A DNA stretch of 60,111 bases from Zelonia costaricensis. Lineage: Eukaryota > Euglenozoa > Kinetoplastea > Trypanosomatida > Trypanosomatidae. The first letter of the stretch is position 1, and each line of letters starts with the position of its first letter. The notes under the pieces are model-generated. The model made no database searches. It saw only the letters and a program-made list of their open reading frames with translations, and was not told the origin of the DNA. The stretch spans positions 1 through 60,111 of the forward strand of contig JASAOO010003428.1 of NCBI GenBank assembly GCA_030849075.1, written 5' to 3'. Below, piece after piece: positions 51,407 to 60,111 of this stretch. Both the position numbers and the translations under genes were made by a program.

Positions 51407-53298
51407 GGTTGCAGATGATAGTGCGACGACGCTACTGGAACAGAGACGTGCGACTGTGTTTCTTCGTGTTTGGGACTGGGGGACAGGTACGTGTAGAATC
51501 CTGAGGTACTCTGGTCGTGTGTTCGTGGGTGTGGGTGTGGGTGTGAGTGTGGGTGTGGGTGTGTGTTGGGGGCAGGATGCCAAGCATGAAGTGGAGCGGG
51601 CAGGAGGAGAAAAAGTGCGTTTCCCAGGGCATATCGGTGATCGGCGCAGCACGCAGTGTTGCTGTTGGTTTGTGTTCTGTTCTTTTCGGCCGTCAGCGCC
51701 TTGGATGGCACTGCGCGGGTGCGGCGGCGTCACCCCGGCTTCACGAGCAGCTGAGATGGTCGGAGGCGGACCGTCGTGTGGGAGCAGGAGACTCCACACG
51801 ACGTCACGTGCACGTCTAGGTCTGGGTGTCGCGGGGGCGGTGCACCGTTGCTCTAATGTTGATAGGACTTGGTGTGTGCGTGTGTATGTGCGTGTGCTTA
51901 GAGGGGGGCCGTTATGGGTGAAGGAAGCCGAGGCAGCACACCCGAGCATGAGGCGTGCCAAACGAAGGAAGGCGCAGGGCCTTGTGAGAATCCGTGCACG
52001 TACGACGAGGGGGGTTGATGGGCGGGTATGAACAGCCCGCCACGAGACACACCTCGGCGGACGTGACCAGCGCTCGCACCGCCCCTCGCCGCACCCCCCC
52101 CCGGTCTGTCCCTCCCTCACAGTCGACATCTCCGCGAAACTCAGCGAAACAAACAAAAGGGAGATTTCTCTGCGCCACACACGCAAGTCGGAAGAGAGCC
52201 ACAAAGCACGGGCAACGCACGGACAGGAGCAGCAGCGCGACAGCACGCGAAACCCACCAGAGTGAAACAGAAACAGAAAAGGAAGCAGCGTTGCCGGCCC
52301 CTCATTTCCCGAATAGGCCTCTCCGCGCCCCCCCTCCCCTCCCCTCCCCGAGCCCCTGCGAACCCGAAAGCATTAAGACGAGAGAGGGGCGGAGAGGAGG
52401 TGAGAGCGAAGAACGCAGGGACTTGCGCGTGCGCGAGGAGCTCTCGTGCACCCACTCCCTCGCGCCGCTCCTCGCACACAAACACAAACCGGCGCCGCCG
52501 TCGCCGCCCTCGCCGCCCCTTTATCATTGCCATGACGCGACGGTGAACGAAAGAGGAGAAAAAAAATGGCAGAAGCGGCATTGGCGAGTACCAGCACAAA
52601 TGGCGGACGAGGCGGGAGGAGGGAGAGATGGGACGCGCCACCGCAGCAGCAACACCGCCCACAGCGACACGCACGCGTACGCGCCCAAAATGCACCACAC
52701 AGGGCTGCACGGACACAGGTGAAAAGTGCGCACCCCTGCTCGACGTCAGACGCGTTTGCCAGCGATTGGGAAGCACACGAAAACACGGCGAGGGAGGGAC
52801 CTGCGCAGATGACAACGTGGAAGCATCATGACCGAATTAGGGTGGCGGGTGTGAAAAAGAAAACGAGATCGAGAGAGAGAGAGAGAGGGGGCGCTCGGGT
52901 GTGACATGGGATGCGTTTGCGTGATAGCAAGGTCACGGCTGCATTAGAGGCAGCCGACACCGGGGCGACAGAGTACCAGAGAGAAAGAGGGGTACCCACC
53001 CGCGCACACCCACGCACACGTCTTTTGATAGGCCGACGGCGATCGCACATGCACACGCGACGCACGCAGCAGTGAATGTAAATAATGTCGCACACCCAAT
53101 CCCTCACCATCACCACCATCAAAACGAGCAGCACAAGACCAGCAAAAAGAAAAAAAAGAATGAGCGTATTTCATCTCTGGGAGAAGGCCGTGCTGGCACG
53201 CACATACTTGCGCAGGTCGCACCACACACACACGCACACAAAGCACGCGCGTCGCACAAGAGCGGCGGCAAGCGAGCTCACCCGCTGTCCAGGCCTCC
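51407..53298. other. Spacer between PEX5 and uL2
   Basis: It holds a GTGGGT hexamer array near the uL2 start, a GA repeat (52872-52887) and purine/pyrimidine-rich tracts. Open frames on both strands are low-complexity. No gene is supported. Confidence 0.6.
51525..51568. repeat. GTGGGT hexamer array
   Basis: Imperfect (GTGGGT)n in the presumed leader of uL2, about 120 nt upstream of its ATG. It is G-rich on the plus strand and reads as CACCCA on the transcript. Confidence 0.85.
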
Positions 53299-55179
53299 TT
53301 AAACGTGACCCTCAAGACCGAACTCCTTCACGAACGGCTCCAGGTTCTCGTTGTACGTGAGCTGCACGAGGTCGTCGCGGTCCATCAGGTTCAACGTCAT
53401 GCGCAGGAGGTCCCACATGCCGCGCGTCGCCATGATGGAGCCCTCGCCGCTTGGGTTCGTGCCGCCCTGCTGCGACGCGATTGCCTTGATGACCTGCCGA
53501 GCTGCCATGTTGTACTGCGACATGTTGCTGAACGCGACTGCCATGTTGTACATGGCCCGCACGTAGCCTGGGTTGATGTCCAGAGCGCGGTTGTACGCCT
53601 CCAGCGCCTGGTCCGGGTGCCCGCCGTTCGCCAGCGTCGCGCCAAGCTTGTTCCACATCTTCGCGTCCTCGGGGTGGAGGGCCACGGCCCTGCGGAAGCA
53701 CGCGGCGGCCTCGTCGAACTCGTGGGCGACGTTGTGCAGCACGCCGAGGTTCGTGAAGAGCTGGGAGTCGCTCGGGTTCATTTCAATGGCGGCGTCGTAC
53801 AGGGTGCGGGCCTCCCGCATGCGGGTGGGGTCGGCGAAGAAGAAGGTGTCCTGCACGTCCAGCTCCGGGTCCGCCGCGATCGAGACGGAGGCGAGCTGCT
53901 CGTACTCGGGGTGGTTGACAAGCCACGCCTTGAGCGAGTCCATGGCGGCGTCAGCGTTGCGCTCGTTCGTGTGGGACACGCTCAGCGCGGCGTGCACCTC
54001 GAGGTTGCGTGGGTTGATCTTGCGTGCGTTGTTGAGGGCCAGAATGGCGAGCCCGTCCTTCTCGTTCTCCGCCTGCGTCGTGCCCAGCAGCTGCCACGCC
54101 TTCTCGTTCGTGTTGTCCTTCTGGCACACGGCCTCGAAGGCAAGGGCGGCCTCGGCAAGGTTGCCCAGCTGCAGCATCTCCATGGCCTCGTCGAACGGCG
54201 TGTCGTGGAACATGTACGGGTTGTTGGGCTCGAAGGGGTAGTCGGTGCTGTTCGTCGCCTTCTGCAGCCGCTCCTGCATCTCGGCGTACTGCTGCGCCCA
54301 GTCCTCGACGTCGTTCTCGGCCATGTCCATGTCCTGCACGTACGCGTCGGGGTCCACGGAGGCGGGCTGCGCCATGGCGGACGCCGGCGGCGGTGGGTGG
54401 AAGACGCTTTCGGGCATGTTCATGCCCTCCATGGCGCTCCAGTTCTGGAGGTACTCGGCGTCCTCTGGAACGGCCACCTCCGGGCCGGGCCCTTGCACCA
54501 CCTCACCCTTCTCCTCGTCGATCAGCACCTCCTTGTTCTTGACCTGGTCCATGAACTTGTAGAACTCACTGTCCTTAATGTTCTCCGCCACGGACCTGTT
54601 CTCTGTGCCGGGGGCGCTGAAGGTCTGCACCTGTGAGTAGTCGGTGCCCCATTGCTGCTGGCCCAGCTGGTCGGCCCACGCCGTGTCTTGCGCGGCAGGG
54701 GCGAGGTTGACGGGCGCCTGCTGCTGCTGCTTGGGCTGCAGGGCAGACAGGTTCGAGGAGGGCTGGTACTGCGTGCGCGGCATCATCATGCCAAAGCCCA
54801 TGTTCGCCGCCATCATGCCCTGGCTCATCATCGCCGCATTCATCACCGAGGCCTGCTGCTGCTGCTGCTGCGCCATGAACTGCTGCTGTTGCGGCCCGGC
54901 CATGGCGAACATCGGCCCGCCCTGCGCCGTGGCCTGCTGCTGCGAGCTCTGGAACGCCTGCTCCATCTCGTGCTGCTGCCGCATCGCCTGCATCGCCTGC
55001 TGCTGCTGGAAGTTCTGCGCCCACTGCGCCGCCATCATCGGGTTCGCGCCAGCCATCTGGGGGTTTGCCATGAGCGCGTCCTGATCGGACATGGGGCCGG
55101 CCATGGGCACGCCGCCATGCATCATGAGGGCATCCTTGGTGAACTGCTGCCCCAGCTGCATGCCGGTGTTGCAGTCCAT
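53299..55179 (-). CDS. PEX5: Peroxin 5, glycosomal PTS1 import receptor
   Basis: 626 residues from ATG 55179. The N-terminal half is Gln/Met-rich and disordered, with three WxxxF/Y docking pentapeptides: WAQNF (53-57), WGTDY (177-181) and WAQQY (294-298), which bind PEX14. The C-terminal half is a TPR array from about residue 320 (AEAALAFEAVC..., GVLHNVAHEFDEAAACFRRAVALHP, ALDINPGYVRAMYNMAVAFSNM) that recognises the C-terminal SKL-type PTS1 of glycosomal enzymes. It shuttles cargo into glycosomes, the trypanosomatid organelles holding the early glycolytic enzymes. The length and motif positions agree with my recollection of Leishmania PEX5 (about 625 residues). The longer open frame upstream to 55491 is leader. 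Confidence 0.96.
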   Translation of the reverse strand: MDCNTGMQLGQQFTKDALMMHGGVPMAGPMSDQDALMANPQMAGANPMMAAQWAQNFQQQQAMQAMRQQHEMEQAFQSSQQQATAQGGPMFAMAGPQQQQFMAQQQQQQASVMNAAMMSQGMMAANMGFGMMMPRTQYQPSSNLSALQPKQQQQAPVNLAPAAQDTAWADQLGQQQWGTDYSQVQTFSAPGTENRSVAENIKDSEFYKFMDQVKNKEVLIDEEKGEVVQGPGPEVAVPEDAEYLQNWSAMEGMNMPESVFHPPPPASAMAQPASVDPDAYVQDMDMAENDVEDWAQQYAEMQERLQKATNSTDYPFEPNNPYMFHDTPFDEAMEMLQLGNLAEAALAFEAVCQKDNTNEKAWQLLGTTQAENEKDGLAILALNNARKINPRNLEVHAALSVSHTNERNADAAMDSLKAWLVNHPEYEQLASVSIAADPELDVQDTFFFADPTRMREARTLYDAAIEMNPSDSQLFTNLGVLHNVAHEFDEAAACFRRAVALHPEDAKMWNKLGATLANGGHPDQALEAYNRALDINPGYVRAMYNMAVAFSNMSQYNMAARQVIKAIASQQGGTNPSGEGSIMATRGMWDLLRMTLNLMDRDDLVQLTYNENLEPFVKEFGLEGHV

Positions 55180-55231
55180 TGTGGCGAAGCGAGGGGAGGT
55201 TGCTTTACGGATGTNGCTGCTGCTGCTGTTG

Positions 55232-55258
55232 CTGCGGAGGAGGGGAAAGGAGGAGAAG
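55232..55258 (-). promoter_or_regulatory. Candidate polypyrimidine tract and spliced-leader acceptor for PEX5
   Basis: On the minus strand a near-pure pyrimidine tract of about 24 nt (from 55258 down to 55235) ends directly in CAG, with the AG at 55233..55232. This is the usual arrangement for spliced-leader addition. It would give PEX5 a short leader of about 50 nt, composed largely of CAG repeats and containing the ambiguous base at 55215. Confidence 0.5.
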
Positions 55259-55964
55259 CTGCACGGATACGGCGATGCGGCAACTTTGGTTGTTTGTTTT
55301 GCTGTGGTGTGCGCGTAGAAGAAAGCGTGTGTGTGTGTGTGTTTGTGTGTGTGTGGAGAGAGAGTGTGGTGCAAGGCCAAACGTGAGGCGAAGGAGGCAG
55401 ACGGTGGTGCGGTGAGAAGGGTGAAAAGGAGAAAGGCTACGTCCTGAAGAGAAGCAAGCCAGCGCGCCGCTGCAAAGCATCTGGTCATCATCGTCGTGTC
55501 CCACTGCGCAGCAGACGCATGAGGAAGGCAACGAGCCGAGGCAGCACGGTGTCACTCCATCTTCCCACACTTCTTGACGCGGACGCTGCACGTCGTGCGT
55601 TGCCGCTGCCGACGCCGACGCACAAACCGGCTTCGCATTTGTCACGTCTCCCCCCTCCCTCTCGCTTCGCCCTCCCCCATCCAACGTGTTCGTCGAAAGG
55701 AGGCTTCGCGATTCTGCGGCGCCGTCGCCCCCGTGGCATTGTCGCCTTGCTTTTCTTGTCTCCGCACGCCGGAGCGCGGGTTGCATGTCGCTCCTTGCTT
55801 GATTTCCGCTTTCCGACCCGTGGCGCCGGTTAGTGAGACCAGCGTGTGATTAACGCTACTCGGTCACTCTCACCTTCACGGGGTTAGCATTGTGACTCCG
55901 CGTCGTGTATCACGATGGCACGGCCTGGAGCATGAGAAAAGCAAGCGGCTCCAGCGCTCATACG

Positions 55965-55989
55965 CACACACACACACACACACACACAT
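55965..55989. repeat. (CA)n microsatellite
   Basis: CA run in the spacer between the threonyl-tRNA synthetase gene and PEX5; GU-rich on the transcript. Confidence 0.9.
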
Positions 55990-57564
55990 ACGCGCGCGCT
56001 CCTGGGTATCAACGCAATCGGCGCACGTCTTTGCGACCCGACAGAAGAGCCACGGCGACGGAGGGTTTCTCATTTGAAAAAACGGTCAGCGGCGAGACCA
56101 TCAAAAAAAAAAGGCAGCACAAGACGAAAACAGAATCGTGGTGCACCGCACAGGCGCATCCTCTTCTTTTGTTGTTTGTTGTTTCCCATCCCTTTTTTTC
56201 AAAACATGGTGTGAGACTCCAGGGAAGACATCATAGCAAGCACCGCACTTACGCACGGCGCTCAGATGGGCACACACGCACACACGCACGCCGACAACAA
56301 CACACAGACACCGACACAAACAAGGAGATCCACAGAAGGGTGTGCAGAGCCACCAAAAAAAAAAAAAACACTTCGCTGCCAACCGAGAACAAGAAAAAGA
56401 CACACACACGAGGAAGCACCACATAGACGGGGCACACGACAGCGCCATTCGAATTCAGAAAGCAAGGAGAGGGTGCATGTGTGTGAGTGAGTGAGTCGCC
56501 TATGCAAGACGTGCCCGCGTAACGTGGACAAGCACGAGCGTTAACAACACCGCCGCACGTGCAAACGTACGCGCACGTAAAGCTGGGGTGAGTCAACGAG
56601 AGAAAGGCGCACACCAGAAAAAGAGAAGCGCGCAGACCTCGGCGCACGCAGTCGTAAGCGAGAAGAAGAAGACGTGCAGGGGCAGGCGGGCTCGCTCACA
56701 CGTCTGCATGAGACTGTGCTCCGGATTGTTCTGTGTGATGCCCCTCTGCGTAGGATTGGGGGGGGGAGGGGGCAGATAGGGACATCAAGAGCACCGCGAC
56801 ATCAAGAAAGCAGCACGGAATGGGAAGGAAAGAAGCGCTCGTCACAGACCCACACCGCTCGAACCCGCTCCCACGAAAAGAATGAAGTTGGGGAATGTTT
56901 CGAGCGGCACGCGTGGGTATGCGCACGTGTGTAAGTGCGCCACGGCCCTATTTTTCTTTTTTTTTTCTTAGCGCAGACTACCGTGTGTGCTTCATGCGTG
57001 CCTGCGCGGTTGACTTAGGTTGAGCGAAGAGGAGAGGTGCGGCCTTCTGCTGCTGAATGTGTGTACGTGCAGGTACATGTGTGGGCAACTTTCGGTGGGA
57101 AGCCATCGAGGCGTCTCTTCTCCAACCCTCCGGCTGGCTCTTCGCCCCCCCCCAAAGAAAGGGCGTAGCCGTCGCGCGCCTGTGCTCTCGGTGTGCAGCT
57201 TACAGAGCCTCAAGGTATCTCGTCCTTCCCACTCCCTCGCTGCGCACCTGGAACAGCCCGGCGCGGCGCAGACGCAAGGATTCACGGAGCAGACGGTTAT
57301 CACGTCCCCACCGCCCTCCAGCCGACACCCACGCGCGCACACACATACACACACCCGCACACACATATGCACACATCATTCTGATCGGAAGAGGCATACT
57401 CGCACAGTCACCAATTCTCTCAAGGTCAGCGCGTAAGAGCGTAAGGAAACCGAGCACTCGGAACAATAAAGAAAAAAACGAAGAAGGGAGGAGTGTGAGT
57501 GTGTGTGTGTAATAGAGGGAAAAGTGAGGAGAAGAGGTCGTCGTCCCCGGCTGTGGCCTCCACT

Positions 57565-59922
57565 CTAGTAGTCGTTCGTGTACGTGTCGGCCAGCTCCTT
57601 CAGCCACTGCATCGCCTCAGCGAGCGACTTGTTGCCCAGCCGCTTCTCACCGCGAGCGCGAATGTTGACGCTGGTGTTCTCCTGCTCCTGCTGCCCCACG
57701 ACGAGAATGAGGTTGTAGCGCGCCTTCTCGGCGTTGCGGATCTTCTTGTCCAGCGTCGCAGCACCGTTGTCGACATCGGCGTAGAAGCCGGCGTCGTGCA
57801 CTGCGTCCCGCACCCTCTGCGCGTACTCGTAGTTGGGCGCCGACACGGGCACCACCATGACCTGACGCGGGCTCAGCCAGAAGGGCCAGTCGCCGCCGAA
57901 GTGCTCGCACAGCATCGCGATGGAGCGCTCGAGGGAGCCCAGAATGGCACGGTGGATCATGACCGGGCGGGCCTGGTTGGCGTCGAGGGAAAGGTCGATG
58001 CCGAGGTCCCGCACCGCCGCCTCGTAGGTGCCGGGCTTCGGCTTGCTCTCGGCCTCCGCCGGGGTCGCCGCAGGGTCGGCGTGCTTCGGCTTCTCCGCTG
58101 CCGGCGCCGGCGCCGCGGCCGCCTCCTCCTTCTCCGCGGTGGGCAGGGTGTACTTGAGGCCGAAGCGGCTCGGCAGGTTAAAGTCGAGCTGGACGGTGGC
58201 GCACTGGTGCCGGCGGCGCAGGGCGTCCTCGATGACGATGTCGATCTTGGGGCCGTAGAAGGCGCCGTCGCCGGTGTTCTCCACCCAGCCCTCCCCGTTC
58301 GACGGGCCCTTCCACGCCGCCGGGTCCTCGCTGCGCTCCGCCTTCTTCATGAGCGCCTTCATCTTCTTCACCGCGTCCGGCTTCCCGTCGAAGCTGAACG
58401 TCTTGCCGGGTTGCATCGGGTCCGGCAGCTCGTCCGGGATGCCGCAGAAGCGGTTGAGCGCGGTGCGCAGGAAGGACTCGGACTGGTCCCAGAGCGCGTC
58501 GGAGCCGAGCTTGTTCTCGGGCCGGGTCGAGTGGTAGAAGAAGAACTTGAAGCCGAGCGTGTTGTACACATCGCTGAGGAAGCCCATCGCGGACTCCATC
58601 TCATCCGTGATCTGGTCCATGCGGCAGAAGATGTGCGCGTCGTCCTGCTGGAAGCGGCGGACGCGGGTGAGGCCGGTGAGGGCGCCGCTCAGCTCGTTGC
58701 GGTGCAGCACGCCGAAGTCGGCGTAGCGAATCGGCAGCTCCTTGTACGAGTGCGGCTGGGACGCGAACATGATGCAGTGGCCCGGGCAGTTCATCGGCTT
58801 CAGCCCGTAGTCCTCCTTCTCGCACTTGGTGCAGAACATGTTGTCCGCGTACTTTTCCCAGTGGCCCGACACCATCCAGAGCTTGGAGGAGTACATGTTC
58901 GGCGAGATCACCTCCTGGAAGCCGCGGCGGCGGTACTGCTTCCGCTGGAAGTCGATGAGCGTGTTGTAGATGCGGGCACCGTGCGGCAGCCAGAAGGCGC
59001 TGCCGGGCGACACCTCGTTGAAGTTGAAGAGGGCCTGCTGGCGGCCAATCACGCGGTGGTCCCGCTTCGCCGCCTCCTCCTGGATCGTCTTCCACTCCGC
59101 CAGCATCGGGTTCTTCGGGAACGAGATGCCGTACACGCGCTGCAGCACCTCGTTCTCCGCCTTGCCCTCAAAGTACGACGAGGAGTTCTTCGTCACCGCG
59201 AAGGCCTTGACGCGGCCCGTGTCGGGCAAGTGCGGGCCGCGGCAGGGGTCGATCAGCATCCCGCAGCGGTACACGGTGCAGGAGCCGCCATCGGGCACCT
59301 TGCTCGCCAGAATCTTGCTCTTGAACTCCGTGTACCCGAAGAGGCGCAGGGCGTCCTCCTTGGGCACCTCAAGCCGCTGGTACGGCATCTTCTGCTTCAC
59401 CAGCTCCTGCATCGCCGACTCGATCGCCTTGTAGTCGCCCTCCGACACGGGGCGGTTTGTCATGCCCTCGTAGAAGAAGCCGCCCTCCTCGAGCGCCGGG
59501 CCGACCGACAGCCTCGTGTCGAAGATGCGCTCCAGGGCGTAGCCGAGCACGTGCGAGGAGCTGTGCCAAAACACGTGGCGAGCATCCTTGTCGTCCCAGT
59601 CGAGCAGCTCGAGCTGGCAGTCGCCCTCGAAGGGGCGGGCGAGGTCCCAGAGGGTATCGTTGACGCGAGCCACGATGACCTTGTCGGGCAGAGAGTTGGA
59701 CAGCCGCTTCGCGATGTCGAGCGGGCACGTGACCCAGCTCTCCGCGTCCATGACCTTGCCGTCGGGCAGGCTGACCTTGATGGGCGCCTTCTTCGCCTCA
59801 TAGCGGTGCTGCTGGGCCTCCCAAAGCTGCTCGAAGATGTCGACGCGGTGCTTCCAGAAATCTGGCTCCGGCAGCGCGGCCAGGTTGACGGTCGTCTCCG
59901 CGATCTTCTTCTTGCCCGACAT
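57565..59922 (-). CDS. ThrRS: Threonyl-tRNA synthetase
   Basis: 785 residues from ATG 59922 (MSGKKKIAETTVNL). Domains: TGS (~45-108); the editing domain with HSSSH (120-124) and CRGPH (227-231); a class II catalytic core with zinc ligands C379 (MNCPGH), H430 (DDAHIFC) and H657 (PVMIHRA) and motif 3 GSLERSI; and the anticodon-binding domain (~675-785, ending TYTNDY). It charges tRNA-Thr and should deacylate Ser-tRNA-Thr. Two insertions stand out: ~495-545, and an Ala/Glu/Pro/Lys low-complexity segment at ~595-635 just before the third zinc ligand. No clear mitochondrial presequence from this start. The upstream open frame to 60048 contains basic and Cys-rich sequence; a longer, mitochondrially targeted form by alternative trans-splicing cannot be excluded. 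Confidence 0.96.
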   Translation of the reverse strand: MSGKKKIAETTVNLAALPEPDFWKHRVDIFEQLWEAQQHRYEAKKAPIKVSLPDGKVMDAESWVTCPLDIAKRLSNSLPDKVIVARVNDTLWDLARPFEGDCQLELLDWDDKDARHVFWHSSSHVLGYALERIFDTRLSVGPALEEGGFFYEGMTNRPVSEGDYKAIESAMQELVKQKMPYQRLEVPKEDALRLFGYTEFKSKILASKVPDGGSCTVYRCGMLIDPCRGPHLPDTGRVKAFAVTKNSSSYFEGKAENEVLQRVYGISFPKNPMLAEWKTIQEEAAKRDHRVIGRQQALFNFNEVSPGSAFWLPHGARIYNTLIDFQRKQYRRRGFQEVISPNMYSSKLWMVSGHWEKYADNMFCTKCEKEDYGLKPMNCPGHCIMFASQPHSYKELPIRYADFGVLHRNELSGALTGLTRVRRFQQDDAHIFCRMDQITDEMESAMGFLSDVYNTLGFKFFFYHSTRPENKLGSDALWDQSESFLRTALNRFCGIPDELPDPMQPGKTFSFDGKPDAVKKMKALMKKAERSEDPAAWKGPSNGEGWVENTGDGAFYGPKIDIVIEDALRRRHQCATVQLDFNLPSRFGLKYTLPTAEKEEAAAAPAPAAEKPKHADPAATPAEAESKPKPGTYEAAVRDLGIDLSLDANQARPVMIHRAILGSLERSIAMLCEHFGGDWPFWLSPRQVMVVPVSAPNYEYAQRVRDAVHDAGFYADVDNGAATLDKKIRNAEKARYNLILVVGQQEQENTSVNIRARGEKRLGNKSLAEAMQWLKELADTYTNDY

Positions 59923-60111
59923 GGCGGCGCTCTTTTCAAGAAGCACGGGGGAAAGAGAACAGTACGCGCGCCAGGGCACGCACGGGGCAGCAGCGCTCAC
60001 ACTGCAGCGGAGGGGCGACAGCACGCAGACGCGGCACGGCAATCGCAAGAGTAAGCCACGTCCAGAGCACGTTGCGGACGGCGAGCTGAAGACGCGGCGC
60101 GACGCGAACGA

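Larger units (their letters stand above)
55180..57564. other. Spacer between the threonyl-tRNA synthetase gene and PEX5
   Basis: About 2.4 kb with no gene on either strand. It contains the PEX5 leader, a GT tract (55329-55354), a CA microsatellite, several A-runs (56104-56112, 56354-56368) and CA-rich stretches after the synthetase stop. The rest is presumed synthetase 3' untranslated region. Confidence 0.6.

Noticed and set aside
50624..52246. 540-residue form of ribosomal protein uL2
   Set aside because: The upstream 280 residues are translated leader with repeat sequence; the universal uL2 start is at 51406.
57499..60054. 851-codon plus-strand frame antisense to threonyl-tRNA synthetase
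   Set aside because: Mirror frame of a clearly identified synthetase; composition typical of a GC-rich shadow.
1..60111. Strand-switch region, tRNA/rRNA genes, CRISPR or transposon
   Set aside because: All supported genes share one strand; no tRNA-like arms, rRNA blocks, spaced direct repeats, reverse transcriptase or transposase frames were found by eye.

Overview
This window looks like nuclear DNA of a trypanosomatid, most likely a Leishmania-type (Leishmaniinae) parasite. The reasons are high GC, intronless genes all on one strand, long gene-free spacers rich in GT/CA, GA and G/C tracts, and a PEX5 (glycosomal import receptor) with the trypanosomatid layout. Every well-supported gene lies on the minus strand, so the window reads as one polycistronic unit transcribed from position 60111 towards 1. 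I saw no strand switch, tRNA, rRNA, CRISPR or transposon. One N at 55215 indicates a draft assembly.

In transcription order, the right half (60-45 kb) is housekeeping: threonyl-tRNA synthetase, PEX5, ribosomal protein uL2 (L8), an ERV41/46-ERGIC cargo receptor and an XPB-type helicase. A 4.4-kb, repeat-rich and almost gene-free stretch follows. It contains a small membrane-protein reading frame that is interrupted by TGA at codon 3. Next is a giant 4151-residue HECT ubiquitin ligase with several SPRY-like modules and a ZZ finger (40.7-28.2 kb). After it come a PPR-like/PIN-domain protein, a HAT-repeat CstF77/RNA14-like protein, a LYR-motif protein, a protein with three cyclic-nucleotide-binding-like domains, and NAF1 (H/ACA snoRNP assembly).

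The left quarter (14.7-0 kb) is different. It holds three related leucine-rich-repeat (LRR) loci in different states. The first is a RING-LRR gene broken by four lesions (14.7-11.1 kb). The second is a heavily decayed relic (about 4.3-3.1 kb). The third is an open LRR gene with near-identical 135-bp repeats that runs off the left edge. A small 87-codon gene and a Doa10/MARCH6-like RING-CH membrane ligase are interspersed.

Taken together, three or four genes look like ubiquitin-ligase components: the HECT, RING-CH and RING-LRR genes, and perhaps an F-box-like LRR gene. Two of the three LRR copies are broken. The most interesting points are this LRR birth-and-death cluster, the PPR-PIN fusion, the TGA-interrupted micro-gene and the giant HECT protein. 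All functional statements come from reading motifs; no database search was run.
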